Assembly (NCBI GenBank): GCA_045531685.1
Contig: JAZSEL010000119.1
Span: 35,793-99,792, forward strand
DNA from: RGIG8767 sp045531685
GTDB lineage: Bacteria > Bacillota > Clostridia > Lachnospirales > Lachnospiraceae
DNA: 64,000 nt
Reading direction: 5' to 3'
Shown: one piece after another, positions 8,868 through 16,366 of the stretch
Numbering within the stretch: position 1 is the stretch's first letter
Layout of the letters: every line of letters starts with the position of its first letter
The notes under the pieces: model-generated
The model's input: the letters and a program-made list of their open reading frames with translations, nothing else
Told to the model about the DNA's origin: nothing
The model's database searches: none
Program-made: the position numbers and the translations under genes

Positions 8868-8950
8868 TAACATGATGACCGCTTGACTCGTCGCCATAAC
8901 AGAAACACGGTTTACGTTTCCATCACGCTCTGATTAACGGTCGTCATAAC
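8868..8950. repeat. imperfect intergenic hairpin
   Basis: GATGACCG near 8872 pairs with CGGTCGTC near 8937 (one G-U) around a loop of about 55 nt with further short complementary stretches. No ORF. Possibly a structured RNA or a palindromic repeat remnant between the DUF5688 gene and efp terminator. Confidence 0.3.
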
Positions 8951-8980
8951 AAAAAAGACAACGAACAATGTTCGCTGTCT
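8950..8980 (-). terminator. efp terminator
   Basis: AGACAGCGAACATTGTTCGTTGTCT on the reverse strand is a near-perfect stem followed by TTTTTT, located 40 bp after the efp stop codon. Confidence 0.9.
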
Positions 8981-9018
8981 TATGAGCATATTCTGTACTT
9001 GATGTGCAGTTATAAGGC

Positions 9019-9576
9019 TTATACTCTGGAGAGATATTCTCCTGTACGAGTATCAATCTTAATTGTATCACCCTGGTCAACAAATAATGGAACCATTACC
9101 TTAGCACCTGTTTCAACGATAGCAGGCTTTGTTGCACCTGTAGCTGTATCGCCCTTGAAACCTGGCTCTGTATCTGTGATAACTAATTCTACAAATAATG
9201 GTGGTTCTACTGCAAATACATTACCATTGTGAGAACATACTTTACACATTTCGTTCTCTTTTACAAATGTTAATGCATCACCGATTGCATCCTGTGCAAG
9301 GGCAATCTGATCATAGCTTTCAACATCCATGAAGTAGAATAAATCTCCATCATTGTAAAGATACTGCATATCTTTTCTATCAATACGTGCCTGTGGGCAT
9401 TTTTCAGTAGGACGGAAAGTTTTTTCTACAACACCACCACTCTTGATGTTTTTTAACTTTGTTCTAACGAACGCTGCTCCTTTACCCGGTTTTACATGCT
9501 GGAATTCGATAATCTGGAAAATATTTCCTTCTAATTCTATGGTAACACCATTTCTGAAATCACCTGCAGAAATCAT
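9019..9576 (-). CDS. efp: elongation factor P
   Basis: 185 residues, the standard length, with the three beta-barrel domains of EF-P. It enters the ribosomal E site and relieves stalling at proline stretches. The domain I tip loop HVKPGKGAAFVRTKLKN carries the lysine (in PGKG) that is modified in many bacteria; no modification enzyme is seen in the window. The C-terminal signature (YLSRV end, DTRTGEY) is present. A Shine-Dalgarno AGGAGG precedes the ATG at 9576. It follows the aro genes on the same strand with a 97-bp gap, and has its own terminator. Confidence 0.97.
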   Translation of the reverse strand: MISAGDFRNGVTIELEGNIFQIIEFQHVKPGKGAAFVRTKLKNIKSGGVVEKTFRPTEKCPQARIDRKDMQYLYNDGDLFYFMDVESYDQIALAQDAIGDALTFVKENEMCKVCSHNGNVFAVEPPLFVELVITDTEPGFKGDTATGATKPAIVETGAKVMVPLFVDQGDTIKIDTRTGEYLSRV

Positions 9577-9672
9577 ACTAAATCCTCCTAAAATTGTTCA
9601 CGTTATAATTCTTTAACAGTTTACATGATTATGTTCCATATTTCAACACTTTTTTAAGATTTTTCCACCGGT

Positions 9673-10104
9673 TCATCCGCGCGTAAGAAGATAGTCGATA
9701 GCCATCAGATATCCCTGTAATCCCTGTCCGTAAATTTGCTTATCACAGGCTGGTGCCGTCACTGACACTTTACGGAATTCTTCTCTTTTTGTAATATCGG
9801 AAATGTGGATTTCCACCTTTGGAATAGCAATACTTGCAAGAGCATCGTGAATGGCATAACTATAATGCGTGTACGCTCCCGGATTAATCACAATCCCTTC
9901 TGTCTTGTCAAAATAAGCTTTCTGAATACGGTCAATAATAGCGCCCTCATGGTTGCTCTGAAAGCATTCCACTTCACATCCACATTCTTTACACTTTTCC
10001 TCTATCATATTCACAAGATATTGATAATCCTGTTTCCCATAGATTCCCGGCTCACGAATACCTAAAAAGTTCAGATTCGGTCCGTTAATAACCAGTATTT
10101 TCAT
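9673..10104 (-). CDS. aroQ: 3-dehydroquinate dehydratase, type II
   Basis: 143 residues; type II dehydroquinases are about 145-150 long dodecamers that make 3-dehydroshikimate in the shikimate pathway. Visible motifs are INGPNLNFLG at the N-terminus, the active-site loop region GIREPGIYG with its catalytic Tyr, FQSNHEG, and NPGAYTHYS with the catalytic His segment VEIHISD later. The ATG at 10104 overlaps the aroK stop by four bases (ATGA); an ATG six bases earlier is too close to the AAGGAG to be used. It is the third gene of the aroE-aroK-aroQ operon. Confidence 0.95.
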   Translation of the reverse strand: MKILVINGPNLNFLGIREPGIYGKQDYQYLVNMIEEKCKECGCEVECFQSNHEGAIIDRIQKAYFDKTEGIVINPGAYTHYSYAIHDALASIAIPKVEIHISDITKREEFRKVSVTAPACDKQIYGQGLQGYLMAIDYLLTRG

Positions 10105-10610
10105 TGGCATTTCTCCTTAATTTCTTCTATGATATCTGAAAATTCCCTATCATCTACATGAATAATATATTCTGCCGCATCCTCATAATAATTCTTTCTC
10201 GCATTCATCAAATCCATAATCCTGCCTCTTGGGTTCATTCCCTGCAAAAGAGGTCTTGTCTTATCATTGTGAAGACGCTTGTATATTACCTCCGGTGATG
10301 CTTTCAAATATACAACATGTCCGATTTGTAAAAGAAGTTTCCGGTTTTCTTCCCGGATAGGAAGCCCACCTCCCACAGAAAGCACAAAGGGTTTTTCTGT
10401 ATATTCCAAAATCTGTCGTAAACATTCCGTTTCCATATTCCGGAAGGCGGCTTCTCCCTTTGTTTCAAAAATCTCCGATATGGTGGTTTGTTGTTCCCTT
10501 TCAATCCATTCATCCGTATCCAAAAATTCCATATTTTCCGATTCTGCAAGACGCTTTCCCACGCTGGTTTTTCCGCATCCCATAAACCCGATTAAGATTA
10601 TATTTTTCAT
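10101..10610 (-). CDS. aroK: shikimate kinase
   Basis: 169 residues. It phosphorylates shikimate with ATP. The Walker A loop GFMGCGKTSVGKRLA is at the N-terminus, the shikimate-binding DTDEWIE with Asp about residue 33, FRNMETE arginine, the GGGLP loop near residue 80 and the lid TRPLL near 115. The longer reading frame upstream (to 10691) is rejected: ATG 10610 is preceded by GGGAGAA and matches the family start. It lies 28 bp after aroE and overlaps aroQ. Confidence 0.95.
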   Translation of the reverse strand: MKNIILIGFMGCGKTSVGKRLAESENMEFLDTDEWIEREQQTTISEIFETKGEAAFRNMETECLRQILEYTEKPFVLSVGGGLPIREENRKLLLQIGHVVYLKASPEVIYKRLHNDKTRPLLQGMNPRGRIMDLMNARKNYYEDAAEYIIHVDDREFSDIIEEIKEKCQ

Positions 10611-10638
10611 GCTTTTCTCCCGTATATACACATTTCCT

Positions 10639-11502
10639 CTATTGGGCAAGTTTATGTAACAAAGCCTCATAAGCCTTTTGAACAATTTCATCCGGAACTA
10701 CTGTCTCATTCCACATCTCGTAGGCAGCAACTCCCTGGTACAACAACATCTTAAGACCATTATAGGCCTTTGCTCCCTGTTCCTTGGCAAGCCGCATAAA
10801 TGTAGTCTCTGCCGGTGTATATATCAAATCATACACCACTGCTGCCTTATGAAAGAATGTCCGGTCACTAACCGGTGTTTCTTCCACTTTAGGAGAAAGC
10901 CCCACCTTGGTAGCCTGCAATACTAAAAATCCATCTCCCTGTATTTGTTCATAATCCGATAGCGGCAATGCCGTAATCCTATCATATCCGGCCTTTTGTT
11001 TTACTTCTTCTGCCACACGACACGCTTTTTCCAACGTACGGTTTAGTATGTATACTTCCTTTGCCTTATAAAAGGCGCACATAAATGCCGCTGCCCTGGC
11101 AGCTCCACCTGCTCCTAAAATCATTACACGGGCGCCCTCTACATCTATGCCCTCGCTTTTTATTGCCCGATATAATCCCGGAAGGTCTGTGTTATATCCT
11201 TTAAAACCTCCCTCTGTCCTTACAAGAGTATTCACTGCACCAATAACAGCCGCCTGCTCATCCATACTAACCAGACTCCCGATAACATCACTCTTATACG
11301 GAACGGTCACATTCATTCCCCGAATTCCCAATGCATAGGCTCCCTTTACCGCTGTCTGTGCATCTTCCTCTACCGGAAACGGAAGATATACTACATTCTC
11401 TCCCATATTTTCTGCAATGGTATTATGGATTACCGGAGATAATGTATGCTCCACCGGGTTGCCAATCAAACCCAATACCTTTGTTTTTCCATTAATTTCC
11501 AT
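10639..11502 (-). CDS. aroE: shikimate dehydrogenase
   Basis: 287 residues, NADP-dependent reduction of 3-dehydroshikimate to shikimate. The N-terminal substrate domain has GNPVEHTLSPVIHN and NVTVPYKSDV with the catalytic Lys; the NADP domain has GAGGAARAAAF near residue 130 and NRTLEKA; the C-terminal YNGLKMLLYQG helix closes the site. It leads the aroE-aroK-aroQ run and follows the YqeG-type phosphatase by 12 bp, so the four genes are probably one transcript. Confidence 0.96.
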   Translation of the reverse strand: MEINGKTKVLGLIGNPVEHTLSPVIHNTIAENMGENVVYLPFPVEEDAQTAVKGAYALGIRGMNVTVPYKSDVIGSLVSMDEQAAVIGAVNTLVRTEGGFKGYNTDLPGLYRAIKSEGIDVEGARVMILGAGGAARAAAFMCAFYKAKEVYILNRTLEKACRVAEEVKQKAGYDRITALPLSDYEQIQGDGFLVLQATKVGLSPKVEETPVSDRTFFHKAAVVYDLIYTPAETTFMRLAKEQGAKAYNGLKMLLYQGVAAYEMWNETVVPDEIVQKAYEALLHKLAQ

Positions 11503-11514
11503 AATGCTATCCTT

Positions 11515-12027
11515 CTATTCCTTACTCTTGATACTGTATTTTTTCAAATATGAACGCAACACGATTGCTTCCAATTTACGTTTTAATACAATCTGAATTT
11601 CCTCTTTAGGATTCATGGGCTTTACCAGAAGTGAACGGATTTTGGCATTCTTAGCTCCCCACACATCTGTAAAAAGCTGGTCTCCTACAAAAACCGTCGT
11701 ATTCTCATCCGTTCCCATGAGTGCCATTGCCTCCCGATATTTTACCGGAGACGGCTTATTTGCCTTCCATATCATATGTACTCCGATTGGCTCATTAAAC
11801 ATGGCCACTCTGGCTTCCTTATTATTTGATAAAAGAACCGCATCCCAACCGATAGCTTTCAGCTGTTCAAACAATGCAATACTTCTCTCATCCGCCGGAG
11901 CTCCATGGGGTACCAGTGTATTATCAATATCAAAAATCACTCCACGGTATCCTTCTTTATACAGCCTCTCAAAATCAATACTATAGGTGGAATCATAATA
12001 TTCATCCGGATAAAAAATCTCAAACAT
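11515..12027 (-). CDS. YqeG family HAD-superfamily phosphatase
   Basis: 170 residues of the YqeG (HAD IIIA) family. Motif I is DIDNTLVPHG (nucleophile and acid/base Asp), motif II LLSNN, motif III lysine in KPSPVKYREA, and motif IV GDQLFTDVWGAK. The substrate is not established for this family; members often sit beside aroE/efp or ribosome-assembly genes. ATG 12027 is favoured over TTG 12045, since GGGA stands 8 bases before it. Confidence 0.85.
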   Translation of the reverse strand: MFEIFYPDEYYDSTYSIDFERLYKEGYRGVIFDIDNTLVPHGAPADERSIALFEQLKAIGWDAVLLSNNKEARVAMFNEPIGVHMIWKANKPSPVKYREAMALMGTDENTTVFVGDQLFTDVWGAKNAKIRSLLVKPMNPKEEIQIVLKRKLEAIVLRSYLKKYSIKSKE

Positions 12028-12054
12028 CTTTCTAATCCCTTTCAAAATATGGAA

Positions 12055-12079
12055 AGCCGTCTGATACTATCAGACGGCT
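12055..12079. terminator. perfect hairpin, possible terminator
   Basis: AGCCGTCTGATA and TATCAGACGGCT are perfect inverted arms just after the stop at 12086 (minus strand). The T-run behind it is short (TTTCC), so it may act only partly or stabilise the transcript end. Confidence 0.55.
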
Positions 12080-12085
12080 AAATGA

Positions 12086-12358
12086 CTACCCTTTTTTTGC
12101 AATACGATTGTATTGTGTTGTAAAAAACAATTTCGCAAAAGTTGCAATTACCAAAAGAATAATGTCCCATTCTGCAATTCGGAATGCCACTACCTTTGCC
12201 GATGCAAACCATGCGGTCTCATCAAACCATTTCCCGCCGAAAAACAGGAACAAAAGAAGTAACACACCTATAAATAGGAAAATCAGACGAAAACCGTTCG
12301 CCAACTCAATTTTCCCTCTTGCATCCAGAAGCTTCTGTTCTTTTTCATTTGTCGCCAT
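12086..12358 (-). CDS. small membrane protein, unknown function
   Basis: 90 residues with two hydrophobic helices (about 27-45, FLFIGVLLLLFLFF; and about 62-80, IILLVIATFAKLFF) and a charged N-terminus. I do not recognise the family. ATG 12358 is chosen (TGAGGA 8 bases upstream) over a GTG at 12403 that has no ribosome site. It follows nrdR by 48 bp on the same strand and is followed by a hairpin. Confidence 0.6.
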   Translation of the reverse strand: MATNEKEQKLLDARGKIELANGFRLIFLFIGVLLLLFLFFGGKWFDETAWFASAKVVAFRIAEWDIILLVIATFAKLFFTTQYNRIAKKG

Positions 12359-12406
12359 TACAAAGTCCTCACTTACTACTCCGGTATCCGGCACTTTCTT
12401 CACACT

Positions 12407-12859
12407 TTATTTGGATATCACTTTCTTAAGCTCATCCATAAAAGTATTAATATCTTTAAATTCACGGTAAACGGAAGCAAAACGCACGTAAGCAACTGCT
12501 TCCAAATCCTTTAATTTATTCATAACCAACTCACCGATAATACGGCTTGGAATCTCTTTTTCTTCCATATTGAAAATTTCGGTTTCCACTTCGTCAATCA
12601 GCTGGTTAATCTGATTGGCACTAATAGGACGCTTATGGCATGCACGCAGCACACCTGCCTCAATCTTGGAACGGTCATATGTCTCACGATTATCATCCTT
12701 CTTAATAATAATCAGCGGAATTGTCTCAATTTTCTCATATGTGGTAAAACGCTTACCGCATTCATCGCACACCCTGCGTCGTCTGATGGAGTTATTCTCC
12801 TCAGCAGGTCTGGAATCAATTACTCTTGTATTTTCGTGGCTGCAAAACGGACATTTCAT
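12407..12859 (-). CDS. nrdR: transcriptional repressor NrdR
   Basis: 150 residues. The zinc ribbon is MKCPFCSHENTRVIDSR plus RRRVCDECGKRFTTYE (two CxxC pairs), followed by the ATP-cone domain (about 47-137) that senses ATP/dATP and controls ribonucleotide reductase genes. Start ATG 12859 gives the family's usual MKCPxC beginning; the ATG 15 bases earlier is less likely. It has a consensus sigma-A promoter directly upstream. Confidence 0.96.
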   Translation of the reverse strand: MKCPFCSHENTRVIDSRPAEENNSIRRRRVCDECGKRFTTYEKIETIPLIIIKKDDNRETYDRSKIEAGVLRACHKRPISANQINQLIDEVETEIFNMEEKEIPSRIIGELVMNKLKDLEAVAYVRFASVYREFKDINTFMDELKKVISK

Positions 12860-12890
12860 ATTTTCGTCCCCCATCTTCCCATTTTCAAAT

Positions 12891-12919
12891 ATTATATTTG
12901 ATTTAGAAATTTATGTCAA
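12891..12919 (-). promoter_or_regulatory. sigma-A promoter of nrdR
   Basis: Reverse strand TTGACA (12914-12919), 17-bp spacer, TATAAT (12891-12896): both hexamers match the consensus exactly. It lies 32 bp before the nrdR start codon. Confidence 0.9.
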
Positions 12920-12941
12920 CTTTTTTAGACGTTGAGGGGGA

Positions 12942-13109
12942 TTTGACTGTTCCGGCCGGTAGGCGGGCAGGGATATGCCACTCACAACACGCTTTCGCTC
13001 CCTTTATAACGTAACGGCACTAAACTCGAAAAAACCTCGTTAAGTGCCGACGTTAACAGAGGGTTGTTTGTGGCATATCCCTGCCCGCCTACCGGCCGGA
13101 ACAGTCAAA
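12942..13109. repeat. perfect 40-bp inverted repeat with 88-bp loop
   Basis: Arms 12942-12981 and 13070-13109 are exact reverse complements over 40 bp (TTTGACTGTTCCGGCCGGTA at the left edge). The loop holds a second stem, CGGCACT near 13014 with AGTGCCG near 13042. The arms are GC-rich against AT-rich surroundings. No ORF and no T-run. It fills the whole nrdR-ylmC gap. It could be a palindromic repeat (MITE-like), a processed RNA structure or a strong transcript barrier. Confidence 0.95.
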
Positions 13110-13115
13110 ATTCCT

Positions 13116-13343
13116 CTACAAATCTACAATAATAATGTCGGGGCCGATTTGCTTGATGTCACTGTAGCAAATGTAACATTCGTTGTCGCAGCATAGGCTG
13201 GGTATCCATTTGTTGCGGTCGGAAACGATTATTTTTTTGATACAGCCGGTGCAATGGTCGAATTCCAAGTCTGTGACATAACCGATGCGGTTGCAGGTTT
13301 TTAAACTGATAACTTCTTTTTTCTTTAATTCACAAAAGAGCAT
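13116..13343 (-). CDS. YlmC/YmxH family sporulation protein (PRC-barrel)
   Basis: 75 residues with the PRC-barrel pattern KKEVISLKTCNRIGYVTDLEFD and IIVSDRNKWIP, characteristic of the YlmC/YmxH family found in endospore formers. It lies 54 bp after sigG on the same strand, as in other Clostridia, so forespore expression is plausible. Several Cys residues (CTGC, LCCDNECYIC) are unusual and could bind metal. Molecular role unknown. Confidence 0.85.
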   Translation of the reverse strand: MLFCELKKKEVISLKTCNRIGYVTDLEFDHCTGCIKKIIVSDRNKWIPSLCCDNECYICYSDIKQIGPDIIIVDL

Positions 13344-13397
13344 AGTGTTCCCGTTTTTCTTTTAGTATATGTGGGGAGCATCCCATAAGTCACTCCT

Positions 13398-14180
13398 CTA
13401 TGCTTCTCTTAAATAATTTCTCATAATGCGAAGAGCATTCTTCTCCAAACGGCTGACCTGTGCCTGGGAAATATTAATCATATCGGCAACCTCCATCTGG
13501 GTTTTCCCTTCAAAGAAACGCAGACCGATGATTTCTTTTTCACGGGCAGTCAGTTTTTTCATGGCGTCCTTCAGGGCGAGGGTTTCCACCCAGTTTTCTT
13601 CTTTATTTTTCTTATCACTGACCTGGTCCATGACATAAAGGGTATCCCCACCGTCCGTATACACCGGTTCATATAAGCTGACCGGGCTTTGGATAGCATC
13701 CAGTGCATAGATAATATCCTCGCTGGGAATACCGATTTCTGCCGCCACTTCATTAATTGTGGGTTCTACTGCATTCTGTCTTGTCATACACTCTCTGGCA
13801 TAGATGGCTTTATAGGCCGTATCCTTTAGCGAACGGCTGACACGGATGCTGCCGGAATCGCGCAGGTAACGTCTGACCTCTCCCTGAATCATAGGTACTG
13901 CATAGGTTGAAAATTTAACCATCATAGAAGTGTTAAAATTATCAATTGCCTTAATCAGACCAATACATCCGATTTGAAACAAATCGTCCAGATTTTCACT
14001 GCTGTTTGCAAATCTTCGAATGACACTCAATACCAGACGTAAATTTCCTTCAATATACTGCTGTCTGGCTTCTTCATCTCCTTGCTTAATACGGGTAAAA
14101 AAAGCTTCCTGCTCTGACGACTTCAGAAGCGGAAGCTTTGCTGTATTAACTCCACAGATTTCTACTTTTCCTTGTGCCAT
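13398..14180 (-). CDS. sigG: RNA polymerase forespore sigma factor SigG
   Basis: 260 residues. Region 2 (about 45-115, LRLVLSVIRRFANSSENLDDLFQIGCIGLIKAIDNFN), region 3 (about 120-180) and region 4 with helix-turn-helix (about 210-255, KTQMEVADMINISQAQVSRLEK) are complete. The N-terminal VEICGVNTAKLPLLKS is the characteristic SigG/SigF-type start. It directs late forespore transcription after engulfment. The order spoIIGA-sigE-(B12 genes)-sigG is a variant of the usual spoIIGA-sigE-sigG cluster, broken here by a two-gene cobalamin module. Confidence 0.95.
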   Translation of the reverse strand: MAQGKVEICGVNTAKLPLLKSSEQEAFFTRIKQGDEEARQQYIEGNLRLVLSVIRRFANSSENLDDLFQIGCIGLIKAIDNFNTSMMVKFSTYAVPMIQGEVRRYLRDSGSIRVSRSLKDTAYKAIYARECMTRQNAVEPTINEVAAEIGIPSEDIIYALDAIQSPVSLYEPVYTDGGDTLYVMDQVSDKKNKEENWVETLALKDAMKKLTAREKEIIGLRFFEGKTQMEVADMINISQAQVSRLEKNALRIMRNYLREA

Positions 14181-14208
14181 TCCTGCATCCTCCTAATAAC
14201 TTTTGTTA

Positions 14209-14775
14209 TTAAGAGGATTGGCTGATTTGCGGTAATTTATTCATAATATTTCGGATTGGCCGGTATAGAACCATCATGAAAACAAAATTGCCCATTCCGT
14301 GCAAAAGGTCATACGGAATCCCTGCCACCCACCAGGTAAAACCGGTGTACAGTCCATTTTTGATTCCTCCGTCAGCGGTTCCCATCACCACATACGGAAT
14401 GGCACAAAAGAAACCAAATAACAGTCCGTACATGGCAGACAGAAAACTATATACCCATACCGAATCCATTTTTCTAACCAGTCTTGTTAAAAGCGCTAAC
14501 GATGGCCACATATACAGATACATAATCCACCAGATTTGAAATCCAAACATGGCCCCTTCAATCAAGACAAAAACAGGAATTACCCAGAACACTTTGTTTC
14601 TGAAATAAATACTAAACATAATAATCCAGAAAGTAGTCAGTTCTATATTGGGTACCCCCATAAGCACCACCTTACACACCTCGATTATGGCTACCATCAT
14701 ACCGATATGTGCCATATCCCAAGCTGTAAGTTTCCATTTATTCTTGTGTTCCTTATTCAAAATAATTTGCCTCAC
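14209..14775 (-). CDS. ECF transporter S component, probably for cobalamin
   Basis: 188 residues with five to six hydrophobic helices and no soluble domain, the size of an ECF substrate-binding S component, which works with a shared EcfA-A'-T module not in this window. It shares a transcript with the DUF4430 protein under a cobalamin riboswitch, so cobalamin or a corrinoid precursor is the likely substrate (inference from the riboswitch). The segment WWVAGIPYDLLHGMGNFVFM is conserved among such Clostridial S components. Confidence 0.75.
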   Translation of the reverse strand: MRQIILNKEHKNKWKLTAWDMAHIGMMVAIIEVCKVVLMGVPNIELTTFWIIMFSIYFRNKVFWVIPVFVLIEGAMFGFQIWWIMYLYMWPSLALLTRLVRKMDSVWVYSFLSAMYGLLFGFFCAIPYVVMGTADGGIKNGLYTGFTWWVAGIPYDLLHGMGNFVFMMVLYRPIRNIMNKLPQISQSS

Positions 14776-14805
14776 AAACTTACCTTATGCCAATACTCAC
14801 CGCAA

Positions 14806-15225
14806 CTATTCCGTATACACCGTATAGATAATCTGAAATGCATCGCCATCCATAACCGGCTGGGAATCAATTCCGTAATTGCAGTACTCTTCATTCACAT
14901 AAAAGCTCCAATAACTGCTATCCACTGTGAAATCTGCCGTTTCTCCGTTTACGGTATACACACTGAATCCATATGCACCTTCTTCTCCGTCAAAGGTGAG
15001 TCCGTCTGCTTCTTCCATTGCCTGACGTAAATACTCTGCATCCGTAGACAATTCATATACGGTACTCTCTGCTTCCTTATTCACAACTTCAATGGTAATG
15101 TTTTTGCTTCCTGCAACAGCCTTCGCTCCAAAGGTTACATACACACCGATTAATGCTGCCACCACAGCAATCAGGACGGCAACTCCTAACGCAATTTTTC
15201 CTTTTGATACTTTTTTCTGTTCCAT
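14806..15225 (-). CDS. DUF4430 (transcobalamin-like) exported protein
   Basis: 139 residues: basic start, one N-terminal hydrophobic helix (about 11-29, IALGVAVLIAVVAALIGVYV) as signal/anchor, then a DUF4430 beta domain (about 40-139) ending SSYWSFYVNEEYCNYGIDSQPVMDG, the pattern shared with the C-terminal domain of animal transcobalamin. There is no lipobox Cys, so it is anchored by the helix. With the downstream S component and the upstream B12 riboswitch it is a likely surface corrinoid-capture protein. Confidence 0.82.
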   Translation of the reverse strand: MEQKKVSKGKIALGVAVLIAVVAALIGVYVTFGAKAVAGSKNITIEVVNKEAESTVYELSTDAEYLRQAMEEADGLTFDGEEGAYGFSVYTVNGETADFTVDSSYWSFYVNEEYCNYGIDSQPVMDGDAFQIIYTVYTE

Positions 15226-15262
15226 TTCTTTTCTCCTTTTTATGTATGATTACATAATCAAT

Positions 15263-15285
15263 CCGTGCTCCCAAAATGAAGCACG
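15263..15285. promoter_or_regulatory. hairpin between riboswitch terminator and DUF4430 gene
   Basis: CCGTGCT and AGCACGG form a 7-bp stem with a 9-nt loop, downstream of the riboswitch terminator. It may stabilise the mRNA 5' end. Confidence 0.4.
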
Positions 15286-15288
15286 GTA

Positions 15289-15325
15289 CAAAAAAGACCT
15301 CTTACGCACTAACGTAAAAGGTCCT
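15289..15325 (-). terminator. riboswitch expression-platform terminator
   Basis: On the reverse strand AAGGACCT pairs with AGGTCTT around an inner ACG/CGT pair and is followed by TTTTTT. It lies between the riboswitch and the DUF4430 gene, so B12 binding should favour termination. Confidence 0.85.
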
Positions 15326-15409
15326 TATACATCACATTCCATTACAATAAAGGGTTATAGCTCTTTATCTTATCCTTTGAAATGTACCAACCAGTTACTC
15401 GTGGTCTTA

Positions 15410-15590
15410 TCAGTACCAAAACAGGCAGGTCTTCTGACTTAAGCATCCACACTTCATTTTGTCTTCCCGGTATTAACCAGTGACATGGTAAAATGAAGCT
15501 CCTCTATTACAGCGACGAGTTCGTATGGGATTTGCACCCATTTCCCTTTTCACCAGACCATTACGTCTGGCACCTGAGTTGTTTTGTATT
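15410..15590 (-). ncRNA. cobalamin riboswitch (AdoCbl-type)
   Basis: The reverse strand shows the class landmarks in order: CAGGTGCC, GGTGAAAAGGGAA, GGTGCAAATCCC, ACGAACTCGTCGCTGTAAT, CCGGGAAGAC, GGATGC, and finally GTCAGAAGACCTGCC (B12 box). P1 is TACAAAAC with GTTTTGGTA. A terminator follows. It controls the DUF4430 and S-component genes and explains the whole gap between sigE and them. Confidence 0.97.
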
Positions 15591-15621
15591 TGATTTTGCA
15601 GGCATAGTGTAACACACATTC

Positions 15622-16365
15622 CTAGTTCACACAACTCTTTATTTCCTTCTGCAAACGTTTCATAATCTTTTTCTCCAATCGGGAAATATACGATTGGGAT
15701 ATCCCCAGAAGATTTGCCACTTCCTTCTGGGTCATTTCTTCTCCGTCCCTGGAATTCAGTCCAAACCGCAGATTAATAATCAGTCTTTCCCTTTCTGAAA
15801 GCTTACCGATTGCCCTATTTAGCAATTTCCGCTCCACTTCATTTTCCAAATCCCTATAGATTACATCCTCATCCGTTCCCAGAATATCGGACAATAACAA
15901 TTCGTTTCCATCCCAATCCACGTTCAAGGGTTCATCTATGGATACTTCCAGCTTGGTCTTATTGTTCCGCCTCAAATACATAAGTATTTCATTTTCAATG
16001 CATCTGGATGCATAAGTAGCCAGCTTTATGTTTTTATCAGGATTATAGGTATTTACTGATTTGATAAGCCCTATGGTTCCTATGGAAATCAAATCCTCCA
16101 CCCCGACTCCCGTATTATCAAATTTCTTTGCAATATATACCACAAGCCGCAAATTATGCTCAATCAGTATGGATCTTGCATCTGCATCGTCCTCCGTTGT
16201 AAGAGACTGTATCATTTCCAATTCTTTATCCGCCGGTAATGGTGGCGGAAGCACCTCCGTGCCTCCAATATAATGAATATCTCCCTGTCTTGCCATGAAC
16301 AACCCGGTATCTTTCTGGGTAAATTTCATTTGAAACCTTCCGGGGAGTGTTACTCTTAATATCAT
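15622..16365 (-). CDS. sigE: RNA polymerase mother-cell sigma factor SigE (pro-sigma-E)
   Basis: 247 residues. Region 2 (HNLRLVVYIAKKFDNTGVGVEDLISIGTIGLIKSVNTYN), a region 2.4 with RCIENEILMYLRR, and region 4 (about 200-240, MTQKEVANLLGISQSYISRLEK) are complete. About 25-30 extra residues at the N-terminus before GDIHYIGG form the membrane pro-sequence that SpoIIGA removes. It directs early mother-cell transcription, including spoVD in Bacillus. ATG 16365 is one base from the spoIIGA stop codon. Confidence 0.96.
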   Translation of the reverse strand: MILRVTLPGRFQMKFTQKDTGLFMARQGDIHYIGGTEVLPPPLPADKELEMIQSLTTEDDADARSILIEHNLRLVVYIAKKFDNTGVGVEDLISIGTIGLIKSVNTYNPDKNIKLATYASRCIENEILMYLRRNNKTKLEVSIDEPLNVDWDGNELLLSDILGTDEDVIYRDLENEVERKLLNRAIGKLSERERLIINLRFGLNSRDGEEMTQKEVANLLGISQSYISRLEKKIMKRLQKEIKSCVN

Positions 16366-16366
16366 T

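Noticed and set aside
8868..8950. Structured RNA before efp terminator
   Set aside because: Only one short stem with wobble pairs; no class landmarks recognised, kept as low-confidence repeat.
12942..13109. Rho-independent terminator or CRISPR
   Set aside because: No T-run on either strand and no repeated spacer units; it is a single large palindrome.
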